The notes under the pieces were generated by a model. It made no database searches. It was not told the origin of the DNA and saw only the letters and a program-made list of their open reading frames with translations. This document shows, piece by piece, positions 33,833 through 43,300 of a stretch of DNA of 64,000 bases; positions within the stretch are counted from its first letter, which is position 1, and every line of letters starts with the position of its first letter. The position numbers were made by a program, and so were the translations under genes. Origin of the DNA: Anaerozeibacter quisquiliarum (GTDB lineage Bacteria > Bacillota > Clostridia > Christensenellales > Aristaeellaceae); NCBI GenBank assembly GCA_051162045.1, contig JBISDI010000004.1. One strand, 5' to 3'.

Positions 33833-34228
33833 ATGGATAAAATCATCAAGCGAGCGCTGTGCATGGTGATGATGCTCGCAATGTCGCAGGTTTTCACGGT
33901 TGCCCTTGCGGAGGAATACACGCCGTTCAACACGAACATAAGCTTGTTCGCCGCGAATTTAACCGTGGCATCGAACGGCACGGCGACCGTTTCCGGCAGC
34001 GTTAAGGCCAGCAGTGCTTCTTATTCCATCAGCGCGACCTTGTCGGTCTTGCAGTACAAAAATGGCAAGTGGGCCACCTACAAGTCCTGGCCAACAGAAT
34101 CGGGGAAATTCTCTCTGAAACAAACGGAGACCTGTTCGCTCGCCTCCGGCTACAAGTACAAGGCCAAGTACAACGCCAACGTCCAGGGAGAAAAACGCAG
34201 CGCGTACAGCGCGGAAAAATCGCGGTAG
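33833..34228 (+). CDS. Small secreted protein 1
   Basis: A 131-aa protein with GGGAG 8 nt upstream and a signal peptide (MDKIIKRALCMVMMLAMSQV, then FTVALAEE). The mature ~105 residues are Ser/Thr/Ala/Lys-rich and beta-like (NLTVASNGTATVSGSVKASS, KYKAKYNANVQGEKRSAYS), with one Cys and a basic C-terminus. I recognise no family with certainty. It is the first gene after the terminator and lies upstream of a second secreted protein and an ABC exporter, so it may be an exported effector, pheromone or immunity partner. Confidence 0.72.
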   Translation: MDKIIKRALCMVMMLAMSQVFTVALAEEYTPFNTNISLFAANLTVASNGTATVSGSVKASSASYSISATLSVLQYKNGKWATYKSWPTESGKFSLKQTETCSLASGYKYKAKYNANVQGEKRSAYSAEKSR

Positions 34229-34362
34229 CGATTCGCCCAGCGCGGAATTTCGCAAGGGTGGGTTGAGAAAACGGCGGAGGGAGGCGATTGGCGTATGCGC
34301 GGGAAGTGGCCGGTTACCTTTGTGCTGCTTGCAAGCTGGATGACAATAAGGAGGCGTTTTGC

Positions 34363-34761
34363 ATGAAAAAGCTTCGGGTGTTTCCTGTCGTTATGTCGCT
34401 CGTTCTATTACTATTTTCGGCGGTGACCGCATACGCACAGAAGTTCGGAACGAGCCCCAATATCGCAACCAATGATCACCCTGATATCTTTACATACAAA
34501 GGGTATGTTCAGGTGAGGCCTAATGCAATCCAAAAAGGTAAGCATGCCGCCTCTGGGTATATCAGATATCAAGGAGGATCATCCGGTGACACAGGGCGGT
34601 TGTACACGATCGGCAGTGGCTATGGTTGTTCGGATCCTAGTTACTATAAACGATCGAAGGAGTATAAAGATACCTTGAACCCAATCGCGCCAAAGACGAC
34701 GTTCAACTATGGTTTTACATGGATAACGCACGAGACGACGAAACCTGAACGCTGGCCGTAA
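34363..34761 (+). CDS. Small secreted protein 2, bacteriocin-like candidate
   Basis: A 132-aa protein starting at ATG 34363, eight bases after AAGGAGG, with signal peptide MKKLRVFPVVMSLVLLLFSA and VTAYAQ. The mature ~110 residues are rich in Gly, Tyr and Ser (ASGYIRYQGGSSGDTGRLYT, IGSGYGCSDPSYYKRSKEY, TTFNYGFTWITHET). Size, composition and the downstream ABC genes recall the lactococcin-972 locus layout, but its G-W-x-Y-G motif is not present, so membership is not claimed. Function unknown. Confidence 0.7.
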   Translation: MKKLRVFPVVMSLVLLLFSAVTAYAQKFGTSPNIATNDHPDIFTYKGYVQVRPNAIQKGKHAASGYIRYQGGSSGDTGRLYTIGSGYGCSDPSYYKRSKEYKDTLNPIAPKTTFNYGFTWITHETTKPERWP

Positions 34762-34841
34762 ACCGGAATCATGCAAAGATTGGCGCAGTACCCCTTGCGC
34801 CAATCTTTGCGAAAAATTCTGTTGAAAGAAGGTGTGATGCC

Positions 34842-35858
34842 GTGCGGCTTCGATTCCTGATACTCATCCTTCTTTGCCTGGTCGCAGGGATCATGTTTTC
34901 GATTTTCGGGTTCACGATCATTGTCCGCTATCAGAACCTTACTTCCACACCTTATTCCGCTCATGGGTTTTATGAATCGCTCAATGTCTTTGATCCTGAT
35001 GGTATTCCAGCCGCTCAGATGGAATCCGACCTTGTGGCGTTGAAAGCACTGCTAAACGAGCAGGACCCGTCTACCATCGTTATTTACGACTCGGTCGACG
35101 CGCTTGGTTTAGGCCTTTACGATCCGCAGCATTATTATGAGCGATATGCGCTGGCGTCCGGGCGGTATCCGGGCGCTGTGGGAACGACGGCGCATCATGA
35201 GATCATTGCGCTCGGCGATTCTTACATCGACGAATACCAAACAATGCACGATGGCCTTTATACGGTTTATGCGAAATCATATTCGGTCGTTGGCACATAC
35301 GACGATCGGCATCCGCTCTATACGGTTGGGCATCCCTATATCGGCGATTTTGCGGACACAAGCAGCATTTCAGGAACATACACCATCATCGCATCGGAAG
35401 CGACAATCGGGACGATTTCAGATTTTTTTATCGAACGCGGTTATGAAGCCATTGCGGATGAACGCCCTCAACTTGCTTTTCAAACCTTACTGTGGCTTTT
35501 GTTTGATGGTGTGTCACTGGTCATTTCGATTGGCTTCTTGTTTGTACTGGTCAATTTTGTCATGGTTTGCCGGTTTATCCTCCATGGAATAACAGGGAGG
35601 CTGAAAATACATCTGCGTGTTGGCGCGTCAAAATGCGCGCTGTTCAGACGCAGCGTCGCTCCCATGGTTATGGCAATCGGCGGTGCTACATTGCCGGGTT
35701 GTTTGGTCGGCGCCCAACTGGTCGAAACTTGCTACCATGTCCCTCCTGTATCCAACATCGGTTGGATCATGCTAATTTGGCAAATGGAATTGATCGTGTT
35801 GTTTGCGCTATACGCGCTGTCGTTTGCGGTCACGCATGTGCGGCTATCGGAAGGATGA
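34842..35858 (+). CDS. ABC exporter membrane subunit 1, FtsX/MacB-like half
   Basis: A 338-aa protein with a GTG start at 34842 after GAAGGTG. It has an N-terminal span (RFLILILLCLVAGIMFSIFG), a ~200-residue extracytoplasmic domain (YESLNVFDPDGIPAAQMESD to about residue 205), then three spans (GVSLVISIGFLFVLVNFVMV, MVMAIGGATLPGCLVGAQLV, QMELIVLFALYALSFAV). This 1+3 topology is that of FtsX/MacB permeases. It precedes a second similar subunit by 6 bp and the ATPase. A classical FtsX domain signature was not verified. Confidence 0.78.
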   Translation: MRLRFLILILLCLVAGIMFSIFGFTIIVRYQNLTSTPYSAHGFYESLNVFDPDGIPAAQMESDLVALKALLNEQDPSTIVIYDSVDALGLGLYDPQHYYERYALASGRYPGAVGTTAHHEIIALGDSYIDEYQTMHDGLYTVYAKSYSVVGTYDDRHPLYTVGHPYIGDFADTSSISGTYTIIASEATIGTISDFFIERGYEAIADERPQLAFQTLLWLLFDGVSLVISIGFLFVLVNFVMVCRFILHGITGRLKIHLRVGASKCALFRRSVAPMVMAIGGATLPGCLVGAQLVETCYHVPPVSNIGWIMLIWQMELIVLFALYALSFAVTHVRLSEG

Positions 35859-35864
35859 CGCCTG

Positions 35865-36941
35865 ATGATCCATCAGCTCTACTTTGCACTGAATGATGTT
35901 CGCAGAAGAATGAAGCTCTCTGCGCTCTTTATGCTGTCGCTCTACGTGGCGACGGTATTCTCCGTATTTTGTTTGGAGTATCTCCCCCAGGCCATTCGCA
36001 GTTATCGCGCCGCTTGGGAACTCCAACGGGCAAACATCACGGTATTTTCTCCTTATTACGCCGCGTATGGCATCAGGTATTCAAGCGCCGGCTATGGGTG
36101 GCTGACTGACTTGCTGGACAATGACAAAGGGGTATATTCCATCATCGATCAATTGGCGTATGACGCCGCCGACCCGGTGCCAATCGTCATTGCGCTGGGT
36201 TCGTTTGGGCAAGCATTTGGAATAGACGCGCCAACCTGCGATGGCCAACGCATGCCAGCCTATGTCGGCCATAACGTGACTGGCATTCATGTGGGCGACA
36301 CCATTGGTATAGAGAAGCTGGATATGGACATATTGGAGCGCCTTCCTCGCGGGGCTTCCTACTTTCGCGGTTTGGGATTGGAGACATTGGATGATAAGGT
36401 GCTGGTTTTCTCCAAATACGCGGAAATCGGGAAACTGCCCTATCCGGACCTGATGGAACAGGCAATGGCCAATCTCGGCGTCGTCGACGCAACGCCTCAG
36501 TTGATTGAATCAATTGTCGCAGCAGCGGACGACACCGGTATGATGAACCTGATCCCGAGAAAATTGAGTGAATCGGCCCGTTTGATGTTAGGTGAGCAGA
36601 TTTCCGCCGCCATCTTAACTTGTGCCTATATTGTTTGTGCGTTGGTTTTCGTCCTGATGGGCATTTCCGTTACGCTGCTTACCCTGGTGGATCAGAATTT
36701 GAGCGCTTATGCGGTTCAAAGGTTGTGCGGGGCACGGCTTGAGCACCTGTACGCACAGATGCTGTTTCATACCGCGCTGATTGTCGTACCGCCTATCGTT
36801 CTGGCCGGTATGTACGCGAACGGTGGAAAATCAATGCCCATTGCGTTGTTCATCATGGGCATTGCAATCCTCGTATCTTTCCTGCCAATGCTGAGCATAA
36901 AACGGCATGATATGGTATTCTTTCTTAGGAGGGATCAATAG
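35865..36941 (+). CDS. ABC exporter membrane subunit 2, FtsX/MacB-like half
   Basis: A 358-aa protein with the same topology as its neighbour: first span at about residues 18-38 (SALFMLSLYVATVFSVFCLE), a ~200-residue outer domain, then three spans (ISAAILTCAYIVCALVFVLM, LFHTALIVVPPIVLAGMYAN, IALFIMGIAILVSFLPML). The cytoplasmic loop AYAVQRLCGARLEHLYAQML between spans 2 and 3 fits the coupling helix of FtsX permeases (x-x-x-G-A-x-x). It probably forms a heterodimer with the first subunit. Its TAG stop overlaps the GTG start of the ATPase by one base. Confidence 0.8.
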   Translation: MIHQLYFALNDVRRRMKLSALFMLSLYVATVFSVFCLEYLPQAIRSYRAAWELQRANITVFSPYYAAYGIRYSSAGYGWLTDLLDNDKGVYSIIDQLAYDAADPVPIVIALGSFGQAFGIDAPTCDGQRMPAYVGHNVTGIHVGDTIGIEKLDMDILERLPRGASYFRGLGLETLDDKVLVFSKYAEIGKLPYPDLMEQAMANLGVVDATPQLIESIVAAADDTGMMNLIPRKLSESARLMLGEQISAAILTCAYIVCALVFVLMGISVTLLTLVDQNLSAYAVQRLCGARLEHLYAQMLFHTALIVVPPIVLAGMYANGGKSMPIALFIMGIAILVSFLPMLSIKRHDMVFFLRRDQ

Positions 36942-37618
36942 TGGCATTGCTATCCATGCGAAATCTGACGAAGACATTTAAGCAGGGAAGTGGCGCGGTT
37001 GCCGCCGTCAATGATGTCTCGTTTGATGTGGAGCCCGGTGAAAAGGTGTCGCTTACCGGGCCGTCCGGCTGTGGAAAAACCACGCTGCTTAACCTGCTTG
37101 GCTTTATCATAACGCCGACTTCAGGGGGTTATTTCATTGAAGGGCGTCAAACCGTCGGTTTTTCAGAAAAAGACCGTGCTGTATATAGGAATTCATTTTT
37201 CGGATTTGTTGCGCAAGACTTCGCGCTGATCGAAGAGGAGAGCGTCTATAAAAATATTGAGCTCCCGTTGTTGTACGCAAAACCCGGAATCCCGCGGGAA
37301 CAGAGGAAGGCGAAGATCGACGCCGTTATAGAAGCGACCGGTCTATTGGTTCCGTTACGGGAGAAGGCCAAAAACCTCTCGGGCGGACAGCGCCAACGCG
37401 TAGCAGTCGCCCGCGCCATTGTCAATGATCCAAAAGTCATCCTCGCGGATGAACCTACGGGCGCGCTGGATAGCAAGAATGGAGAGAAGATTATGGATTT
37501 ACTCGGTCGTTTGGTCGGTCAAGGGAAAACACTCCTGTTGGTCACACATGATCCAACCATCGCATTGGCGTGCGACAGGCAGCTTCGCATGCGGGACGGT
37601 GTTCTGTTGGATCCATGA
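36941..37618 (+). CDS. ABC exporter ATPase (MacB/LolD-like)
   Basis: A 225-aa ATPase with a GTG start after AGGAGGG. It shows Walker A LTGPSGCGKTTLLN, Q-loop GFVAQDFALIEEES, signature NLSGGQRQRVAVARAI, Walker B KVILADEPTGALD and H-loop LLVTHDP. The LLNLLGFIITPTSG stretch and the short length are typical of the MacB/LolD/FtsE type that works with FtsX-like permeases. It is the last gene of the exporter operon. Likely roles are self-resistance or export linked to the two secreted proteins. Confidence 0.92.
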   Translation: MALLSMRNLTKTFKQGSGAVAAVNDVSFDVEPGEKVSLTGPSGCGKTTLLNLLGFIITPTSGGYFIEGRQTVGFSEKDRAVYRNSFFGFVAQDFALIEEESVYKNIELPLLYAKPGIPREQRKAKIDAVIEATGLLVPLREKAKNLSGGQRQRVAVARAIVNDPKVILADEPTGALDSKNGEKIMDLLGRLVGQGKTLLLVTHDPTIALACDRQLRMRDGVLLDP

Positions 37619-38015
37619 GGCGTTCAGGCGCCATGCGCGGGAGGCGATCGTGGTCGTGATGGCCTCGGGGCGGGGGCGCGGCTTGGGGCGGACAAGCTGA
37701 CGGCCAACTTTTGCGGCAAGCCGCCGGCGGCGCACGCCATGGACGCGATCCCTGAAAAACTCGCGCGCCGGCGCGGTCACGCGCAGAAAGCGGGTGGCGG
37801 CATTGACGGCGAATGGGCAGAGCATTTGATGCGCGCGGATGGGGCTGATCCGTAGCGCCGACCGCCCCCCGGCTCCCTCGGACGCGCTCGTCCCCGGATG
37901 GGCGAGCGCTGTCGGCCGCAGCCGGCTGGGGGGGCAGCCTGCCGGTCGGACAAACGCAGTTCCCTGCCAATGACGCATGCCCCCGTTGTCCTTGACAGGG
38001 GTATACAGCAAGCGG
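37619..38015. other. Intergenic between convergent operons, no convincing gene
   Basis: GC-rich sequence between the exporter ATPase and the MATE gene 3' end. A minus-strand Arg-rich stretch (EFFRDRVHGVRRRRLAAKVG) could be a transposase fragment, but I cannot assign a family. No hairpin with a T-tract is evident. Confidence 0.35.
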
Positions 38016-39767
38016 CTACTCGCGGTCAAACGCGAACACGGTCGTGTTGAAGCCCAGTTGATGGGTATACTCGGATTTTGTCGCCATGCGGCGAACCACC
38101 TCAATGCCGCTGACCGCGAAGGACGTCCCATCCTTCTCGGGATATACGGTGGGGTCAAAGGGGATCCCGTCGTCGCGAAGGCTCACGACCAGTTGCGACG
38201 GCGTCAGCCGCACCCGTATGTCAAGGGTTGTGCCCTTGTTCTTCCCCCTCCCGTGCTTCGCGGTATTCACAGCCATCTCCTCCACGGCCACGCCCATCCG
38301 GTTGGCGAGGACGGGCGTCAAGCCGTGCCGGATGCCGAAGGCGATGATCTGCTCCGATACGCCGGTCGCCGCCTCCACCTCCGCGGGAATCGTGACCTCC
38401 CATAGCGCGCCGGGTTCCTCCTCGCCGAGCAGCAGCATCCCGCGGACGTTCTCCTCCCGCCGCACACGCAGCCCCGCCCAAAGCACGGCGCCCAGGGTGG
38501 CGATTTCAGACAGGAGATAGCAGAGCCAGAACAGCCTTCCGTCGATTTTCGTAAGCGCCAGCGCAAAGAGCACGACAAAGACAAACCCGTCCAGTACGGC
38601 TATCACCGAGGCCAGCTTTTCGCGGCCGGTGGTGGCATAGAAGTTCTGCAAAAGGTTGTTGATTGCATAGAAGGGCAGGCTCAGCGCGAACATGCGCAGC
38701 GCGGGGATCATCACGTGTAGATCCTGATTTGACGTAATGCCGAACCACCCGCCGATTGTCTGTGGCCAGCCGAGGAAGAACATGACGATGAGGACACTTG
38801 CGATCAGCATGGCGCGGCCGGCGGCCTTTACCGCGCCGCGAATGCCGACGGCGTCTCCTTCGCCGTAGAGCGTGCCCACAATGGGCAGCAGAGTGTCCGA
38901 CGCGCTGCCGATGAAAATGGACGCGATCGCCAGCGCGTTCAGGCAGACCGTCATGGCAGCCATCCCCGGGGAGCGCAGCGTCGCCATGATGATGGCGTTA
39001 AGCACCATGGACCTAAGCAGCGACGTCCCCTGATTGAGTCCCTTGGGGAGCCCCACGCGCAAAACATAGGAAAGCCGCTTACACAGTTCCCTGCCCGGCC
39101 ACACAAAGCGGAATGTACGCTTTTTTGAAAACACATAGGGCATGACAAGCCCGACGCCCGCCACATATCCCAGCGCGGTGGAAAGGCCCGCCCCCGCGAT
39201 GCCCATGCCCGCGTAGCGGATCAGTACGTAGTCCAGCACCAGGTTGACGAGGTTGGCCGTGAGGGCGACCACCGCGGCGGCTTTCGGGTTTCCGTCGGCG
39301 CGATGGAACTGAGCCAGCCCGAACGAGAAGGCAAGCGGCGGACCCGCCATTACAATCGGCCGGACGTAGGCCAGCACCTGCGCCTGCACTTCAGCATTCC
39401 CCTGGGCCAGCGCGGCCGATAGAGGCTCCGCCAGGGCCCAAACCGCCGCGGCGTACAATGTAATGCACGAAATGCCCCCGGCCAGACTCACCGTGAACAG
39501 ATGGTTGGCGCCCATTGCGTCCCTGCGCCCCTTGAAGATGGAGGCGCCGGTCAGACCGCCCACGCAGAACAACAGGTGCAGCAGGTTGATCCCGAAAATG
39601 ACCGGCGCGGTCAGGCCCACCGCAGACAGGGCGACGCTGCCCAGCAGCGTCCCGACGATCATGCTGTCCACAACGGTAGCCAGCGAGACGGCGGAGGACA
39701 TGAGGATGGCGCTCAAAAGGTATTCCCGAAACTTCTTCGTAATCAGCAATGGGTTGCGCTCGTACAT
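38016..39767 (-). CDS. MATE efflux transporter fused to a C-terminal RsbW/SpoIIAB-like HATPase domain
   Basis: A 583-aa protein starting at the ATG read from 39767 (MYERNPLLITKKFREYLLSA), 9 nt after GGAGG; the ATG at 39773 is the alternative. Residues 1 to about 440 are a twelve-span MATE exporter (VVDSMIVGTLLGSVALSAVG, AGAGLSTALGYVAGVGLVMP, NLLQNFYATTGREKLASVIA). Residues ~450-583 form a GHKL ATPase of the anti-sigma kinase type, with N-box RMGVAVEEMAVNTAKHG and G1 box RDDGIPFDP. It diverges from the NRPS gene. Exporter and kinase on one chain suggest product export coupled to the partner-switching system at 50.8-54.4 kb. Confidence 0.9.
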   Translation of the reverse strand: MYERNPLLITKKFREYLLSAILMSSAVSLATVVDSMIVGTLLGSVALSAVGLTAPVIFGINLLHLLFCVGGLTGASIFKGRRDAMGANHLFTVSLAGGISCITLYAAAVWALAEPLSAALAQGNAEVQAQVLAYVRPIVMAGPPLAFSFGLAQFHRADGNPKAAAVVALTANLVNLVLDYVLIRYAGMGIAGAGLSTALGYVAGVGLVMPYVFSKKRTFRFVWPGRELCKRLSYVLRVGLPKGLNQGTSLLRSMVLNAIIMATLRSPGMAAMTVCLNALAIASIFIGSASDTLLPIVGTLYGEGDAVGIRGAVKAAGRAMLIASVLIVMFFLGWPQTIGGWFGITSNQDLHVMIPALRMFALSLPFYAINNLLQNFYATTGREKLASVIAVLDGFVFVVLFALALTKIDGRLFWLCYLLSEIATLGAVLWAGLRVRREENVRGMLLLGEEEPGALWEVTIPAEVEAATGVSEQIIAFGIRHGLTPVLANRMGVAVEEMAVNTAKHGRGKNKGTTLDIRVRLTPSQLVVSLRDDGIPFDPTVYPEKDGTSFAVSGIEVVRRMATKSEYTHQLGFNTTVFAFDRE

Positions 39768-40021
39768 GCCCATCCGCCTCCATGACCCCGAAGGGCGTCT
39801 TTTCTTCCGTTTGTGGGAGCGCGCACGGAACGTTTGCAACCCACAGGGGATCGTCGGTGCGCAGTTTTGCCGGGGTTTATCGCCGCGCGAGCGATAGAGC
39901 GCAGCCGATGCCGCTGGAATGCCAACCAAGACAGACGCCCTGGAATGATGTGGAGCGCTGATGGCATGAAGCGCGGGCGCGCCGGATCCGAGACTGCGCG
40001 CGGCGCCCCCAATCATTTCCA

Positions 40022-40050
40022 ATTTTACATGAACCGTTCGGTAAATGCAA
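40022..40050 (-). promoter_or_regulatory. Candidate promoter of the MATE-HATPase gene
   Basis: On the minus strand TTGCAT (40050-40045), 17 bp, TAAAAT (40027-40022). The gene start is about 250 nt downstream, leaving a long leader in which I see nothing recognisable. Confidence 0.5.
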
Positions 40051-40142
40051 GCCCCGGGCACACGCAAAACAAAGCCGGTACAATGTGGAACCCTTCGCCT
40101 TGGGCAACCCAAAGTTCTGTCGGCGCTCTGCGCACGATTTCA

Positions 40143-40172
40143 TTGCATTGTTACGCTAAAATATGGTATAAT
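40143..40172 (+). promoter_or_regulatory. Candidate promoter of the NRPS operon
   Basis: TTGCAT (40143-40148), 18 bp, TATAAT (40167-40172), about 135 nt upstream of the NRPS start. The surrounding 60 bases are locally AT-rich in an otherwise GC-rich region. Confidence 0.6.
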
Positions 40173-40312
40173 TTTCATATGGGGCAACCGCGACCCGCGC
40201 ACGGTATCCTATTGCGCTTTGCCTTTCTCGCGGGGCGTTTTCGCCTGTTCTATTGCCATTGGGATGCGCGGCGGCAGGAGATGTGTCGAACCACTTATGA
40301 GAGGATGACGGG

Positions 40313-43300
40313 ATGAAGAGCTTCCTAACCTCCCTCCGGAATCACGCCCGGATCACGCCGGAAAGGGCTGCCCTTGTTTATGGGGATCAGTCCCGAAGCT
40401 ATGCCCAGCTTGACGCCGCCAGCTCCGCTGTTGCGGCGTTGTTGCGTAAAAGAGGGATTCAACCGGGCGACATCGTGCCGGTTCTGTTGCCCCGCGGCTT
40501 TGACGTGCTGGTGGCGGCGATGGGCATCCTGAAGGCCGGCGCGGCCTTCACGATCATCAACACCGCCTATCCAAAGGAGCGGATCGACTTCGTCATTTCG
40601 GACACGGGCGGCATTCCGCCCGTCGACGAGGCGTTCATGGCCGATTGCGAGGGGATGACAGGCGAACCGGCGGCTGATCCCCGAGCGGAGGATCCCGCCT
40701 TGGTGGTGTATACCTCCGGCTCCACCGGAAACCCCAAAGGCGTGGTAAACAGCTGGCGGGCGCTTGGCCTGGCGCTGGAAGTGGCGGTGTGCGGACGCAC
40801 CGCGGAGGATGTGTTCCTTTCCACGTTCACCTACTCCTTCGTAGGCATCGTCGTCGACGCGCTGGTGGCCCTGTACCTGGGCGCTACGCTGCACATCGCG
40901 TCGGACGCGATTCGCCGGGACGCCGGCGCGCTCATCGAATACGCAAAGCGGCACGGCATCACAACGGCGGCCCTGTCCCCCCAGCTGCTGGCCCAGGCAT
41001 TGGCCAGGGGAGACATGCCCATGCGAAGCATCCTGACGGGCTCCGAAAAGGTGTCCATGCTCTTCAGCGACACCACCCGGCTGTACTGCGTATACGGCGC
41101 CAGCGAAACCTGCGGCCCCTTCACCGCCTTTCCCATCGACAAGCCCTACGCTTCCACGCCATGCGGCCTTCCCGGCAAGGGCAGCGCCGTCTACATTCTG
41201 GATGACGAGGGCAACGCTCTCCCGGCGGGCGTGAAGGGCGAGATCTGCGTCAGCGGTCAGATCGCAAGCGGCTACCTCAACCTGCCGGAACTCACCCGGG
41301 AAAAGTTCATCCCCAACCCCTTTGCCGAGGGCGGCCAAAACGATCGGCTGTTCCGCACCGGAGATCTCGGCTTTCTCCGGGAGGACGGCGTGCTGGAGTA
41401 TGTACAGCGCAAGGACTGGATGCTGAAGGTGCGCGGCTTCCGGGTGGAGCCGGGCGAGATCGAGGCAGCCATCGTGGGCCGCACCCCCGCCCGCCAGGCG
41501 GTTGTGGTCGGCTTTGAAAACGCCTGCGGGCAGACGAGCCTCTACGCGGTGTATACCGCCGACGAGCCCCTTCCGGCAAAGGCGGTGGAGGACGCCATCC
41601 GAGGCTTCCTGCCCGACTACATGCTGCCCGCGTTCATGGAGCAGGTGGACGCGCTGCCGCTGAACGTCAACGGCAAGATCGACCGCAAATCCATTTCTCC
41701 TCCGGATGCCCAGCGCTTTGTCGCGAGCTACGAACCGCCCGCGAGCCCTCGGGAAGCGCGCCTCTGCGCGGCGTTTGCCCGGGTGCTGGGGCTGGAAAAG
41801 GTGGGCGCGCTGGATGACTTCGTGCTGTTGGGGGGCGACTCCATCTCGGCCGTCCGCCTACAGACGCTGGTGCCGGAAACCGCCGTCGCCCAGGTGCTCA
41901 CGCTGCGCACGCCCAGGGCGCTGGCGCAGATGGCCGGCGACGAGGCGGCGCTCCCGCCCGCGCCCGCCCGGGCGTTCTGGCCGCTGACCGACGCAGAGCG
42001 GCAGATGGCGGCGGAGTACGCCCTTCGCCCCGGTTCCCTGGCCTACAACATCGAAAACACCATCACCCTGCGGGGCGATGTAGACCCGCGGCGCTGGGAG
42101 CGCGCCCTTCGCAAATTGGTATCCCGGCACCGCATCCTGCGCTCCTGCTACCCTATGCGGGACAGCGAACACACCCACGTGGTCAGGGACGATATGCCGG
42201 TGGAGCTCACGCGCATCGCCTGCGCCCCGGAGGAAGCGGAAGGGCATATCAAGGCGCTGAACTTGCCTTACAATTTGGAAGAAGGGCCGCTGTTTCGCTT
42301 CGCGCTGATGGAAACCGGGCCTGATACCGGGGTGTTGCTCCTGGGCTTTCACCACATCCTGCTGGACGGCTCCTGCATCGAGATCCTGCTTAAGGATCTC
42401 GAGGACCTGTACAACGCAAAGCCGCTGCCACCGCCCGGACCCGATCTGTTGGATTGGGCCGTTTGGCGCGAGGAGCACCCGCGCGGTCCGGAGAGCGAGC
42501 AGTTCTTCAAGGAGATGTTCAAGGACGGCCTGCCCGAAAGCGATATGCCCACCCGCCCGATCCGCCCGGAAGCGCAGCCCGTTGGAGATCGCACGGTGTT
42601 TTGGGCGCTCCCCGCGAAGCCCATGGACGACGCCGCCCGCCGCTACGGCGTCACCGCCTATACGCTGATGATGGCAGTCGTCGGCATGGTGCTGGGCAAG
42701 TATACCGCCGGCGAGGACGTGGTGCTCGGCACCGCCATGAGCGGCCGGGTCGCGGCCTGCAGCCGGTCGATCGTCGGCATGTTCGCCAACACCGTGGTGG
42801 CCCGGCTAAAGCCCGCGGGCGCCGCCCGATTCGACGAATACCTGGCGGAGGTTGACAGGGTGCTTGGCGGAGTCAAGCGCCATCAGGATTATCCGTTCCA
42901 CAAGCTCGTCCAGGCGCTGGGGGTGGAGCGCACCGCCGCCCGGAACCCGGTGTACGACATGATGGTCAACTACATAAGCCGCATGCCCGACATCCATGTC
43001 GAGGGCGTCGAGGCGACGTACCGCCACCTCTCCAGCCAGCGCCTGCCCGTCGACCTGCAGCTGGAAATCTTCCGCGAACAGGATTCGATGCGCTTTGAAC
43101 TCTCCTACGCCGAGGCGCTGTACCTGCCCGAGGTGCCCGAAAACATGGCCGAACAGCTGAAAATCAGCCTTGCGCGCGTATGCGAAAACGGCAATCTTCT
43201 GGTGATGGACGCCGCGGAACTGCCCGACGGACAGCGCCGCCGGATTCTGGAGGATTTTGCCGCGCCCGTGAACGTCGAGGCCGGGAACCTCACCGTGGTG

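Noticed and set aside
34363..34761. Assigning small secreted protein 2 to the lactococcin 972 family
   Set aside because: The layout is similar, but the family's conserved G-x-W-x-Y-G segment is not seen.
39774..40112. N-terminal extension of the MATE protein
   Set aside because: Runs through the intergenic promoter region; low-complexity composition and no ribosome site.
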